64,000 nucleotides of DNA from Dioscorea cayenensis subsp. rotundata (GCF_009730915.1 NC_052487.1:186001-250000), one strand, 5' to 3'. Positions 1 to 13,576 are shown, numbered from the stretch's first letter. The notes: a model not told the origin generated them from the letters alone. Program-made: numbers and translations.

Positions 1-180
1 AATGTTGTCAACTTGTAATCAGTTAATCTCTTTTCTGATGATAAGTTAAACAGAGGTTAATTGGTGTGAGTCTGTGTGTTGTTATTAGTTAATGAAACTA
101 TGGAAACAATGAAAAAATTAATTTGATTTGGTGGAAGTGTGAGTCATGAGTCCACTTATTAAGGTTTGTATGGGGAATCA

Positions 181-1967
181 GTACAGGGGAGTGTAGTGGT
201 GGAGCTTGGCAATTTGATGGAAATGGAAATGAAAATGAAAATGAAAATGAAAGAAGGGGGTGTCTTTTCAATGGCATGTGGACTTGTGCAACAAAAGGTG
301 CTTCTTTTCTACTCAAATAAAGGATTAGGATTAGGATTAGGATTTAGATTAGGATTAGAAGGGATGATGAGACTAAAGCTTTTACTTTCAGATAATCCTT
401 GTTTAATATTTAATATTTGACTCCTCAAGTGATATTATAAAATATTTTTTTTTTTTTGAAAAAAAGTGAATAAAACCACGTCGATTAAAAAAAGAGAGCA
501 ACGACAAAACTCCAGGAGAGAGATCAATGCCTACCCACCAGGAGTGGAAACAGGTTTGAACTTATCTTTATAAATTTATAATTTATTTTATAAATTATTA
601 TAAAATAATTTATAATAATTTCTTTTTTCTTTTGTGTATAAGTAACAGGTTTGAAGTTTGAACTTATTTTTGGCTTGAAAAAAAAAATTAAAAAAAATCA
701 ACTCTCATGTTATAAAAATAATTTTTTAAAAATAAATTAATTAATTATATATGTTAATAATAATAATAAAGTACATACAAATTACAACAAAACTAAAAAA
801 GCAGAGTACAACAAAAAAAATAAATAAAAATAAAGATGGGATATGTACAATAGATCCGCTGGTGGTGGATCGACACAACTCATAATAATTGTACATTTTT
901 TAAAAAATTTACTCTATTATTATTAGACACAAACAAGTAAATGTATTATTTAGTTCATTTTTAAAAAAAAAATATATACCCAGGGCATTTATGTGAGGTT
1001 TTAGAATAGATTTTTTTTTTAAAAAAAATTGTTTTCTTGAAACTTAAATTTTAATTAAAATTTTTAATTTATTTTTTTTTATGAATTTTTCAACGAGAAT
1101 CAGTAGTGCAAAGTGAATTCATATAAGTACAGGGGAGTGTAGTGGTGGAGCTTGGCAATTTGATGGAAATGAAAATGAAAATGAAAATGAAAGAAGGGGG
1201 TGTCTTTTCAATGGCATGTGGACTTGTGCAACAAAAGGTGCTTCTTTTCTACTCAAATAAAGGATTAGGATTAGGATTAGGATTAGAAGGGATGATGAGA
1301 CTAAAAGCTTTTACTTTCAGATAATCCTTGTTTAATATTTAATATTTGACTCCTCAAGTGATATTATAAAATAATTTATTTTTTTTTTAAAAAAATGAAT
1401 AAACCACATGCATTAAAAAAAGAGAGCCAACGAACAAAACTCCAAAGAGGAGTACCAACAGTCTACCCACCGTGAGTGGGACAAGAAAAACAAAAAAACA
1501 GGTTTGAAGTTTGGCTTGAAAAAGAAAATTAAAAAAAATCAACTCTCATGTTATAAAAATAATTTTTTAAAAATAAATTAATTAATTATATTGTTAATAA
1601 TAATAATAAAGTACATACAAATTACAACAAAACTAAAAAAGCAGAGTACAACAAAAATAAATAAATAAAAATAAAGATGGGATATGTACAATAGATCCGC
1701 TGGTGGTGGATCGACACAACTCATAATAATTGTACATTTTTTTTTAAATTTACTCTATTATTATTAGACACAAACAAGTAAATGTATTATTTAGTTCATT
1801 TTTTTAAAAAAAATATATACCCAGGGCATTTATGTGAGGTTTTAGAATATATTTTTTTTAAAAAAAAAAAAATTGTTTTCTTGAAACTTAAATTTTAATT
1901 AAATTTTTTAATTTATTTTTTTTATGAATTTTTCAACGAGAATCAGTGCAAAGTGAATTCATATAAC
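181..1967. repeat. Direct tandem duplication, two ~840-950 bp units
   Basis: Unit 1 runs about 181-1127 and unit 2 about 1128-1967. They match almost throughout: both open with the same GTACAGGGGAGTGTAGTGG block, carry an ATGAAA run and a GGATTA run, and end with a CAACGAGAATCAGT block. Differences are mostly length changes in A/T runs, one fewer ATGAAA-type repeat in unit 2, and about 100 bp missing in unit 2 near 1480-1500 relative to 535-655. High identity suggests a young duplication. Short open frames inside (166-420 and 1142-1324) encode low-complexity peptides only, and I do not call them genes. Confidence 0.93.
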
Positions 1968-3356
1968 AAAAAAGAAAAGGTACAAAATAGGAAGAAAATC
2001 ACTGGCCTTAGCAACCTTTCAATATATTGATTTTATTCCTTTTGTCCTATGTGATCAAGTATGTCCTTTTATGTGGAGTGTGCCATGTTCTTTTTAAACA
2101 TAACAAATTTATAATTCATTTATTTAATTTAAATTATATAATAATTTTTAAAGGCGCACTAACGTGATCTCTGACTCAGTGTGTGTGGTTAATGGGAATC
2201 CTTTTTTTTTTTACCCACTTTAATTAAAATAAAATTGATGCAATACTTGTCTCTTTATTATGATAGCCAGAGTCATAACTCTTCTAGTAACAGTGAGGTC
2301 TTGTCCAAAATGTTCTTTTTCTTTTATTATTATTATTATTAAACTATAAAAAGGAATTTTATGCTTGTTTTCAACTTGAAGATTCCTTAAACTATACCAA
2401 AAATCAAGGTTTTGATTGAATTAGTCTTTGAGTTACATGTGTACATTAGATACCTTACAGCATTTTTGTTTTTTTATTTACAGAATTGATGACAAGTCCC
2501 TCTGTTTAAGGGATTACCAAAAGAACATACAAGTATAGAGATATGCTAATTACCGTGGCTTACTAACTTTTAAAAAAAATCCCCATATTTTATAATCCGG
2601 AGAGGTGAAACCATTATTTTTCCTACAGAAGACCCACACCCAAGCCAATAAATAGTACTAATGAATAGTATTAACCAATGTATACAGTGCATAAACAGTA
2701 CTATCAAGGAAAATTCAATCTTACCCTCCTCTTTGCACTTTTGTGTCGTATTATTAGACTATCCAATAGTTGACTACAATATGTATTTTGATTTTTAGCA
2801 TTAAAATCTTATGCTATTAAATAAATTATAAATTCATTAATAATATTCTAGATAAAATAAATAAATTAATAGTTTTGGGTACATATTTGTTTATAAAATA
2901 AAAGAAACATACTTACTTACACCTTTAAAAATGGATTCCATATTATTATAAAAGTTTTTTTATTTGTTTATATGCTCTTATAGCTGAAAACCTATTAATA
3001 AATATAGATTTAGTTATTTTTATTTATTTCTTTTCGTTTCTCAAAATGAATAAAGTGAAGAGTGGAAAACCTAGTTTATTTTTTTATAATTTTTTTTTAA
3101 TTGACTAGCTGTGAGGGTACATATAGGGGTACACAAGCAAATATAATTTTTAAAGGGTGTTCAAGTAATTTCTCATTTTTGCAGGCCCCCAAAAGAAGAA
3201 ATATATCTAATAGTTTTATGGGCTCAATTAGTCTTTGGGCTTATTAGTCAATCCAAATAGGAATACAACCCATAAGTCTTAATTGGCCTATTTATTATTC
3301 TCGGTTAAAAGAAATCAATGTTTAAATTTATTATTTCTAAATTAGATGCATGACCT
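1968..3356. other. Intergenic, no gene seen
   Basis: AT-rich sequence with homopolymer and ATT runs. No open frame with recognisable protein content, RNA gene or structured repeat was seen. Confidence 0.6.
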
Positions 3357-3371
3357 AAGTCATCTCATTGA

Positions 3372-3555
3372 CCAACGGCCTTTGGGTCAATTGGTATCGG
3401 GTCCCTTGCGTAGGGCATTCGTTTTGGGGAGGACCCGAGATCGAACCTCATGTCCTACGCAAGGTGAAGGTACATGGGTCGGGCGCTGGCCTTGCCTCCC
3501 CACACGCTGACGTCCCCGGGTTACGGTGCTTGTTACCTTTCTCAAAAAAAAAAAA
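3372..3555 (+). mobile_element. tRNA-derived SINE with 15-bp target-site duplication
   Basis: A ~184-bp GC-richer island in AT-rich DNA ends in a ~14-A tail. It is bracketed by identical 15-bp direct repeats (AAGTCATCTCATTGA) at 3357-3371 and 3556-3570, the hallmark of LINE-assisted insertion. An A-box-like TGGGTCAATTGGTATCGG lies at about 3382-3400. A good B box, GATCGAACCT, lies at 3439-3448, giving the spacing of an RNA polymerase III internal promoter. The perfect TSD and intact tail suggest a recent insertion. I cannot name the SINE family from sequence alone. A short open frame across it is not a gene. Confidence 0.9.
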
Positions 3556-3570
3556 AAGTCATCTCATTGA

Positions 3571-4329
3571 ATTATATATCTTTTCTTTAATCCTTCTTGT
3601 CTTAACTAATTAATAAACACACACTACTATATATTGGTGAATATAGCATTAGTTATTTCTCTCTTAATTCTTTGCCCAAACAATAGCAAATATCAATAGT
3701 ACTATAAAAATAGATATATCCAAGTTCCTAAAAAGTAGTAATATGACAATAAGGTGAGCATTTTAGGTATTTTAGCTATCATTGGCAAATAGTTTAATTA
3801 AAGAGAAAATTGCTTCTAAATCAGAATAAAAGGTTGGTAGTCACTAATATATAATTAGAAATATGCTAGCAAAAAAATTTTATTTGCTTATATACCTATA
3901 CAATAAAAATTAATTTGTAAATTTTCTAAATTTTAGATAGATATATATGTATTTTTTTATTTTTTTATTTATTCTTTTTGAGATGAATGAAGTTACTAAG
4001 TAAAGAAAAAAAAACAGTTTTTTTTTAAAACAAATTTTTGAGTTAAACTTTTCATCACATGAGTATATTTTCAATGTAGAAAAAAATATTTTATTTATGT
4101 TTATTATTTTTATTATTTTTTAAGGGTTTTTTATTTTTATTTTTATTTCCAAATGTATTATCAGAAAAATAAATATGTGTAAATAATTTGCAAAACTAAT
4201 CCAAATTTGTGCTGTGAAATGGGCCCAAATAAACTGCAGCCCAAAACCAAATTGGCAAATTTAGGGCTTTTTATTTATTTATTTAATTTTTTTCACATGT
4301 ATTTCTCTTATTTCTCTTTGGGCGTTGAA
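3571..4329. other. Intergenic, upstream of cyclin T gene
   Basis: AT-rich promoter-side DNA with no open frame or repeat family that I can support. A clear TATA box for the downstream gene was not identified. Confidence 0.5.
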
Positions 4330-4460
4330 TACGGAAATCCCAACCCTGAGAGAAAAAAACAATATGAGTTCTTTGTCTCTTTGGCTGCTTTTTTAGGGTT
4401 TATTTGCATTCTCTTCACCGCCTTTTCGTGCTGCGGATCACGGACTTCATCCCGTTTCAG
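4330..4460 (+). other. Probable 5'UTR exon of the cyclin T gene
   Basis: A less AT-rich stretch ends in a strong splice donor (TTTCAG/GTGATTG at 4460/4461) and lies upstream of the first cyclin T coding exon. A long ~1.5-kb 5'UTR intron would join it to an acceptor near 5939, with further leader sequence before the ATG at 6042. The exact transcription start is not visible, so the left edge is approximate. Confidence 0.5.
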
Positions 4461-6041
4461 GTGATTGTAGTATCATCTCTTCCTTCTTTTCCATCTCTGT
4501 GACCTAATTTGTTGTTTTTTATTCAATTTTATGGGGTTTTTTCGCTGTTTTTTGATCGTCATGTGATGTTTGGGGATTTCAAGAGGAAAAAAGGTCGAAT
4601 TTTGGGTAGAATGTGGTTTTTTGTTGTGCCTAATAATTGGAATTTTTTTTTTGTGATGAGTGTAGGTATTAATGCTAGTTTTCATTGAACTTTTGTATTG
4701 GGAGTGTTTAGAATTCCTGTTCTTGTTTATCTGATTGAGAAACTTAGGGTTTCAAGTAGAATTCTTGATCAGTGTCAAGCTGAAGCCCTTGACCTTGAAT
4801 TGTTATCCTGGCATGATTATTTGAAACTTGAATGGTTGGTAGTTCTTGTATCTGTTTTTATGGAGACATGAATGTCTCAGAGTTGATTTGGACTAGCTAG
4901 AGTGTTGGTCTTTAGCATATGTTGAATATTAGTTGTTCTTTTGCTAGGTGATTCGTTTTGCAGATATAATTGTTCTTGTTCTCACTTAATCTCCTCTGCA
5001 ATGTAATTCATTTGTTGCTAGCAGGCATGAATTGGTTGTAGCTAATAGGCATGAACAGTCGGGGCATGCCTGAAGTTGTTTGGCCATTGCTATAAAGTTT
5101 TTGTTTCCATATAATTGTCCACTTTCTCACTGATCACAGCTTCAATTGTTATTGTTTCTCATATCTCAATGTGAACTTTAGTCTTTGTATTGGAATTTGT
5201 TTTTAATTTTCTTTCACAGAGCTTCCCAGTCTAGCTATCTAATGGCGCCCAATATTTGTCAGATACCTGTTGCTGTTGACTTTTTTCTTAATTATTAAAT
5301 GATGTACCGACAAGATAACCAAAACCTTTTGTGAGGAAAGAGGCCTTCACATATATATAATTTTCTTGATTGTTACTAATGTTCAAGTTCTTGTATAAAT
5401 ATAACATGCTTAATTTTTACATAGTAGCTCTCAGACTGTTATGCTACATTTTCTTATACATGTAGTTTCAGATTGTTATACAAACTTTTATATAAAGGGA
5501 TTCTGATATCAGCCTACTCCAAACAAATAATCATGCACCTTCCTATAAATGACTTTTTGATAAGTCGCATTATAACTTTCCTCCTTTTCTAAACTAAACA
5601 ATTTACAACTGCATAATTAAAACACAAAGAGAACTCCTCGGGCCATCTCATAAGAACGAAAAATTGTATTTGGTGAGTCCTAACTGTTACATATTGAAGT
5701 CATGCTTCTGTAGTTTTATGGTTAGATTCCTGATGTTGGTTTTATATAGTATGCTATGTGTGGCCATTGATCGCTATTCCCATGCTTTTATTTAATCTTG
5801 TTATTTCTTGAGGAATAATTTCCTTTTCTGTTTTGTTTTGTTTAGGAATTACCTCTTCTTGATGTTTTTCCATTTATATCAAAGTTGCATTGTGATTATT
5901 TCTCATTGCAAGTTAGCATATGCTTGCTTTATCTTGTAGGTAGCTGATATCAGCATAACTTGTTTGGTTACTTATTGCTATCAGTATAGACGACTCATCA
6001 CTTGGAAGTGATAACTTGGTTGCATCTAATTGCAATACTTC

Positions 6042-9000
6042 ATGGTGAACGGTGCCCCAAAAACGTCGGGAGGATGGTATTTTAGTAGAGCAGAAATTGA
6101 GAATAACTCTCCTTCAAGGAGAGATGGCATTGATCTGAAGAAAGAGTCTGAACTCCGGCAATCATATTGCTCTTTAATTCAGGATCTGGGCATGAGGCTC
6201 GGAGCGTATGTACTTCCCCAATGTTCTTTTTATATAGACTTCTGTATATCTATTAAGATGATTTCTAATGACCAAATAAGTTATTTTATAACAATGTTTA
6301 AATATGCGATGAACATTGGAAAATAGTGTGAAATTTGGGGATGCTCAAGAAAGCATCCTTGCGTAAGAAAACATGCTGTAGCCATTAGATCTAGCACTCA
6401 CCTTAGTTATTAACCCATCTTCTGCATATATTTTTTATTTGAGATCCTTTTTTGCTGCATTTAGGCCATTGCTGAGTTGTTTTGCTGTACTTGCCATACA
6501 TTCCACTTTCTTCTTCTATTTTCCAAGGCAATAGTCATTGTTTGTGGATAGGTTGTTAATCCCATTGCAGAACATCTAACTCAGTTATCCCATAATCTCA
6601 GTCAATTACTACATGCTAATATTATATTAGCCTCTACATGTGTTTGTGTATGTGTGATAAACTGTATGCCCATCATACCCTTGTTTTATCAATCTTGTTT
6701 TTCTGGCCAACCTTTTTCAGTTATGCATAGTGTTTTGGTTTCTTTTAGTTGTCACCTTCTGCTCAAGTTGTTAGTTGGATATTTACTAGTTTCGTATCTT
6801 GCAGGCCACAGTTGACAATTGCAACTGCTGTCATTTTCTGCCACCGGTTTTACCTTTACCAGTCTCATGCAAAAAATGATTGGCGCGTAAGAAGCGATAT
6901 ATAGAATCTCTGTTAAACATTCCCATGCACTCTGTTCCTCACATGCGATGTGATCTTGAACACCTACTAATTGGCTTTATTATGATCTGAAAATATTAGC
7001 ATACAAATAAATATATTTGTAGTTGTTTTCTTGCTATTTACAGAAACAACAAAAAAGTCTTACTATCTGCATGTATAATATACTATGTTGAAGAAGTGAA
7101 ATGTGTTTTCCCCCTTATGAGACGGTTGATGTTCCATTCTAATACACATTCAGATAAACATCTTAAGGTAGTTATCGAACTAACTTGAAACTTTTTTTTC
7201 TGTCGCTCTTTATTTCTTACAATGTAGCATGGTGCCTGCCAAGTTTTAACTTAAATAACTTTAACATATTTGCTGCTTTGCTGTCAGATTGGGAATGCTG
7301 CTGGACTTTTACTTAGTTTTGCTATAGTTAATTTTGCATAATCTTGTCTAGAAAATTTGGTAGCATAAAATAGTCTATGAATGGTTACTTTACCTTAATG
7401 GGCTATTTCACACCAAGTTTGCTCAAGTCATTTGGAGTCTTGACATGGTGGTGTGCAGCTTGGGCATCCTAATTGAATGTTAGATTTGGTACAATCATAG
7501 AATACCTTTTTTCTTATTAAGGTTCCATTTATCTAACTTAATGTGTTGGACTGTCAGTTAGTTACCTTTGGTGTCAATGTTGTTACTGTATGTCTTTTGC
7601 TGCCATCATTGCGACACAGTTAAGGTTGTGCTGATTTACAGACATCATACCATTTGGTTACATAATCTGGAAGTGCTCTTCTTTTGCTTATATATAGCTG
7701 TACAAGTTGATCAATTTTTCAAGCTTGGAAATTGTGGCAAGTCTTTTTCTCCACATTTATTTCATAATGGTTACATTGTTGTTTATGTAGTATAACTGTC
7801 TATTTGTCAGACTATCGCAACTGCATGTTTATTTCATGCTGCCAAAGTAGAAGATACACCCATCTCGTTGAACAAGGTGGTGACTGCCGCTTATGAGATG
7901 ATTTACAGAAAAGATCCAGATGCTGCACAACAGATTCGTCAGAAGGTATTATAGACCTATGCTTATTTTGCAGTTCTATCGCATGTAAATTTTCAACTTG
8001 GAGATTGATCCTTATTCTTTTTATTTAATGAGCAGGATGTTTTAGACAAACAGAAATCATTGGTCATCCTTGGGGAGAGAATGCTGCTTGCAAACATTGG
8101 ATTTGATTTCAATGTTCAGCATCCTTATAGGCCACTTGTACGAGCTCTAAACAAATTTGAGATCTTGGAGAAGAATGTTCGACAAGTTGCTTGGAATTAT
8201 GTTAATGATTGGTAAGGAATCATTTTATGCTGTTGTGTATTTTTATATGTCTTCTTGAAAATTGTTTTCATTCTAGAAAATATTTTGCTGTCTCCCTATG
8301 CAGGCTTAGGACTACATTGTGCTTGCAATATAAACCACACTACATTGCAGCTGGCTCGCTCTATATTGCTGCTAAAATTCACAATGTGAAACTTCCATCT
8401 GGAAAAGACTATGCCTGGTGGAATGAGTTTGATGTCACACCTAAACAGTTAAATGGTTAGACCATCCTCCAACGCTTAAATAGCTTGTTGCTGTATGTAC
8501 TCCTTACAAGTTCTATATCCATTATTGAGCTTTTCCTCTGCAATTACATACAGCTGTTGTGCAAGAGATGACAGATATACTTGGTTATAAGAGGAAAAGT
8601 TTGCCGACTTGCCCTACTGAAAAGCCAGCTGAAATTTCATTGGCAAAGAAAAAGGGTGATTCTAGCAGCCCTGAATCCTGTGTTTTGAGCAGGCCAGGCT
8701 CATTGACTAGAAACTCAAGCAACGACTCAGATGGCCAATTAGAAATGATAAACCAGAACCATCCCAGCAGCTGCAATCCTGATGGTAAGCAAGTTTATGT
8801 GGGTGCTGAAATAAAAGCAGAAGTCCAGGCCCGTGGCCCTGATGCTTCTGAAAGTGTTGCTGACAGTGAGAAAAGTCGTAAGGGCATGGAGAAGGCCAAT
8901 TTAGAGCCTATTCAAGTTTGTGATGCTGTTGAAATAAAATCAGAAGTCCAGGCAAGAGGTCCTGATGCTTCTGAAAGTGTTGCTGACAGTGAGACAAGTG

Positions 9001-9356
9001 GCAAGGGCATGGACAAGGTTAATTTAGGCCCCGATCAAGTTGGTGTGGCTGCTGAAATGAATACAGAAGTTCCAGCAAGAGGGTCTGATGCTTCTCAAAG
9101 TGCTGCTGACACTGACACAAGTGGCAAGGTCATGAACAAGTCCAATTCAGGGCCTGTTCAAGTTGTTAATGGACTTCACACTTTAAACATGGACAAAATT
9201 TTAGCAATGAGGAAAAAAAGGAAGATTGAAAAAGAGAATGAGAAAAGGGCTGCCGCAATTAAAAGCATGGGTGAAGATGACTGGATTGAGAGGGAGCTAG
9301 AAAAAGGGATACTGTCATCGTCCCAATCAGTTGGTAAAAAACATAAGGTAGCTTAG
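6042..9356 (+). CDS. Cyclin T (P-TEFb regulatory cyclin, CYCT1-like)
   Basis: Six coding exons (6042-6205, 6805-6886, 7811-7945, 8036-8211, 8304-8455, 8554-9356) give a 503-aa protein with all phases consistent. The ATG at 6042 opens [16 protein letters not shown]; no earlier in-frame ATG lies in the exon. Cyclin box 1 spans about residues 25-160, with [26 protein letters not shown] and [17 protein letters not shown]. The second fold follows to about residue 235 ([15 protein letters not shown]). This is the K/T-type cyclin family that partners CDK9/CDKC to phosphorylate the RNA polymerase II C-terminal domain in the nucleus. The last exon encodes a disordered tail with three 41-aa repeats and a Lys/Arg-rich end ([14 protein letters not shown]) that looks like a nuclear localisation signal. 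Typical plant CYCT proteins are of similar or greater length. Cyclin K/L are less likely alternatives. Confidence 0.93.
8796..9164 (+). repeat. In-frame triple repeat, 123 bp x 3, in cyclin T tail
   Basis: Units 8796-8918, 8919-9041 and 9042-9164 each encode 41 residues around the core [17 protein letters not shown]. Units 1 and 2 are nearly identical and unit 3 is more diverged, so the array probably grew stepwise. The length is exactly three codon-multiple units, so the frame is kept. Confidence 0.95.
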
Positions 9357-12300
9357 ACTTCGGCGGAGGCTGCTGTTAGTCAATGAGACCAGGTTTATTC
9401 CTTGATATAGTCATTTATTGTTGGCAGGTGAATGACCGGAAAATTAAATCCAATAAATGCATGACTGCTGAATGATAAAGAATACCAACAATGAAGTTCT
9501 GCACAGTATTGGTGACTCTGTGATTCACAATTTCAGTGTTTTTAATTTTCGGTAGCAGCTTTCCATTTCCGGCTCCGTCTCTCTTTGTTCTTGCAACATT
9601 TGAAGGTTCTAAACGCAGGCTTCATGTAAATACTGGTTTCCAAATTCCAATGTATATATTAACATATAAAATTGTGTGTTAGTCAGGGTCCTTAGCGCAG
9701 AAGCAAGCATCGCCAACACTTGTTCTGTGGTGGCTGCAAGAGACGCTCAGAGTAACTGTGTCTGAAGCAGAAGAAGCCATTAGCGAAGCTATTTAGGAAG
9801 GTGTTAATTTTGATGTCGAAGTTTTTAAACACAACCGCGAAGGCTGTCACTTTTTCTTGCCTTCATTCTCTATTTGTCGATGAAAATTTTGAAATAGGAT
9901 TAGTAGTAACTTATATGAAAGCCCCATTCAATTTATTCTCTATTTGCATGACCAAATTTTCTGTCACATATATATATACTAATTGTTTTAATGTACACTG
10001 TACAGTTAACTGATCATGGTTATAATTCATTGACAATGTTTTGTACATGCCTGAACTGTCTCCATGCTATTGTTTTTCATCTATCAGGTTTTATAAATGT
10101 TTTTATTGGTTTGTTGAAATGTGTTGAAAGTTAAAGCTGGTAAAGAGAATGAGATGAATTGCAGATGGATTTAGGCTCTGCTGAAACAACAACAACAACA
10201 ACAACAACAACAAACCTGGTGCTTGTTTTGACAGAGCTAATTCTTGGGGGAAAAAAAAGGCCTTAAAATCTTATGATAGTTTGGGAAACACGCGCACGCT
10301 CAGGCGTGCATACAAGTTCATCAGAGACTATCTGAATTCTAAATCCTAATGATTTTTTTCTCCACTGCAAACGTTTTGAGTACTGGATCTAGACAGTGCC
10401 CAGGTACTGTTCTCTTCTCATTGTACCATATTTAGTCAAACTTATTCTCATCATTGTATGACTTGAAAGCAAGAAAGCAAGCAAGAAAGAAAGAAAGAGA
10501 ATGAATGGTTTGTTTCCGGGCATCACTCTCTCTCTCTCTTTGTTTGTGCATTTAAACAACCAATCTGTGCCAACATATATCACTAGCCTTTCTTCCTTTT
10601 TATCATCTATTGTTTGTGACACACATCATGATGATCATGTTATTGCATCACTCCTTTTTTTTTTGTTTTTAAACTCACTCTCAAACTAAAAATTAACAGC
10701 ATCAGTGCAAAACCATTCTTAAACTAGATCTCCGTACAAACAACAGGCATATCTATCACAGTCACAATCTAAGATATATATATATATATATACATGTGTT
10801 GTAGATATGATGATGGTCCATGAAACCAGAGAAATGATGTTGCTTTTTTTTTTTATTATTGAACTTTTTATTGTGTTCTGTAACATGTGTAGAAAGAAAA
10901 AGAACTTTGGTTTGGATTGGTTGCCGTACCTGATGGACGGTGGCTTGTTTGTGTCCAACTTTTCATGGTGAATGGGGTCTGAATTTTACCTGGTGCAACT
11001 TGAAGCCTTGACTCAACAATAGTCAATATAACAGTTGAATACTTTTTTTTTTTTCTTATCTTCTTCTCTTTTTTTTCCTTTTCCTTTTGCTACAGTGCTT
11101 CTGAACCACTTAAAAAAGAAGACTCTTCTTCAAAAAGTATGCATCTCTTCAAACACTTTTCTTTCTTATCTTTTTTACAACCTTCTTCTTAGTTACAATA
11201 CTCTATAATTATTAAGTGAAATGAAAAACATATTCATCATTGTATTAGTTTTATGTTATATTCCCATCAAACACTTGTGTGAATTCTTTTCATGTTAAGC
11301 AAATTAAAAACAAGTTTAAGTTATATGTCATGAAATGCATGCAAGACATGGACATGCATGAACAACATGACATTGGGTCATATAAGAAGTCATTTCAGTC
11401 ATAAGAGTGTGATATGGGTCCCTTCAATGGATGCACATTAAAGCCAAGACAAACAAGGACCCATTTGCAGGATTTATGCCCTCTAATATTACTAAAAAGC
11501 ATATATTCCCCTCTTCAAACCTTTTGTCTTCTTCTCAAACACCTTTTAAAGACCATAAACCCAATGCCCTCTTTTTAAGGGCATAGGCATGGATATATAA
11601 ACTATAAAACCTTTTGTGTATTTATTATTAATCTTTTTCATCTTTATAACAAACATATGGTCTGAAAATTCTCCACTAACTCTTATTATATGATTTTCAT
11701 ATTAGTACATACTTTTGAATAATTTAATATGATTGAGACGTTTTTAATTAAACTCTTAATTAGACATGTAAACCAAATCATAATGGAGAAAAAGACTTTG
11801 TTATTAGTAAGCTAATTGGGCTAGTCCCAAGAACTTTTAACAACATTGGGCATTTGGGTCAGGGTTTGACCTGGTAGGACTAAAGGAAAAAAAAAGCAAA
11901 GTTGATTTGGCTATGATGCATGGAATGGTCCTTAAAGTTATCAATCATGGGAGACATTGCTTTGTAGTGGGACTACATATTTGTGTGGTTTTAGAACCTT
12001 GTCACTTTTGATTAAAAGTTATACATATCAACCATATCACTTTTATTTTTATTTTTTCTCATTAATGAGATTTGAGAATATTACTATTTCTCATGGAATG
12101 AAACATTATATATAATGAAATTGTTGAATGATTATATTATATATAATAGGCTAGCTTATTAGTTTGAGTTGGTTGCAGCACCACTTAATCAGAATGATTG
12201 AAACTATTTATTCTGTATTACTTTAGCTTATTAGTTTGAGTTGGATGCAGCTTGTTTATGTATATATATATATATATTGGGCTTCTATGTTTAATTATAT

Positions 12301-13576
12301 ATGTTTTCGTATAATCTTTTATTAAAATTAATTTACTTTAATTGCCTATTTATTTTGGTTTGATTATGCACTAAATAGTAAGAAGTAAGGATTAACACAA
12401 AAGAGGCCAATATGATGGTTTATTTAAGCTCCATTTAATGTTTTTACAAAAAAAAAAAGATTCATTAGAATATATACTAAGTTATTGATTCTCTCTTTTC
12501 TTTTTTTTGTAAATACAGTTACTATAATGTAAGTTGTATATATATATATTTCATTTTTCATTATATACTAACTAACCAAACACTTAATGCTAAAAATATA
12601 ATCTATTCACCTTTCTCAAAAAATGAGGGTAAAAAAAAAATCTAGAAAGAAGCTGATCAGATGGATGTCCTCTATTAATTAACAAATGAAGCTTTTTGGA
12701 ACTAGATATATGTAGGTGGGTGGGAGTGCTACATCAGTAGAGAAAAAAGAAATGAATAAAGTTAAGGGCCAGGGCTTGCCCATACTCTTCCCTCCTCCCT
12801 TTTCCCTGACATGAATAGATGTGGGGATGAATGACCTTTTTAAATTTCTAATATTTTGTTTCTCTTCCAGGATGCCAACTTCATTAATCAAACTTTAATT
12901 TACATCCTTCTAAGTAATTATCACTTGCCATGCATGCATATATTTTATAAATATATATATATATATATAGATATACACACACATTATTTTCATGTGTATA
13001 TCATTTCATGGCTCTACCTACCACCTTTGTTTAAATCTTTGCCTTCTAATATATATATATATACTAACTTTGCATACATATGTACTGTTCCAGAATGTTA
13101 GATTCCAAATGGTGAGATATAAGAGCTCTGTACATGCTGTCTCTCAGAGATAAAGAGCATAAGGAGAGCTAGATAGGTAGCTAGCTAAAATCATTTCATC
13201 TTCTGAGGCATTTCTTTACAAAGTCTTGGGATTGAAGGCACAAATTTATATGTTTGTAGAGTTGGAATAATCATGCCACTGTTATTGCAGAGATGATGTG
13301 ATGATCTAACACCTTCTTTTCTTTTACTCATATATATATATATATATATATATAAGGTTATCATTGAAAAGGTAAAGGTTGAAAGAGTTGATGTTTTATT
13401 TTCATCAAGCTTCTTCTTCTTCTTCTTCTTCATCTACTTGTAGGTTTTCATATCAAAGAAGAAACAAGAAGGAAAGTGAGTGCATGTGCTAAAAAGTGGA
13501 GATCTCTCTTTTCTCTCTTTTTCCCTTTCATTTCTTTTTCATCTTGTGACTTTCAAGGAACTTAAAAGAAAGAATC
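9357..13576. other. Intergenic, with simple repeats
   Basis: The 3' flank of cyclin T is followed by AT-rich DNA leading into the bHLH promoter. It holds simple repeats: (AAC)n near 10185-10214, TA runs near 10772-10792, 12258-12280 and 12949-12969, and (CTT)n near 13409-13433 in what is probably the bHLH 5'UTR. Small open frames here are low complexity and unsupported. Confidence 0.6.

Noticed and set aside
301-360. GGATTA repeats as interstitial telomere
   Set aside because: Plant telomere repeat is normally TTTAGGG; this is a short hexamer run only.
166-420. Open frames with MKMKMK and GLGLGLG runs
   Set aside because: Made of ATGAAA and GGATTA microsatellites inside a tandem duplication; no protein family.
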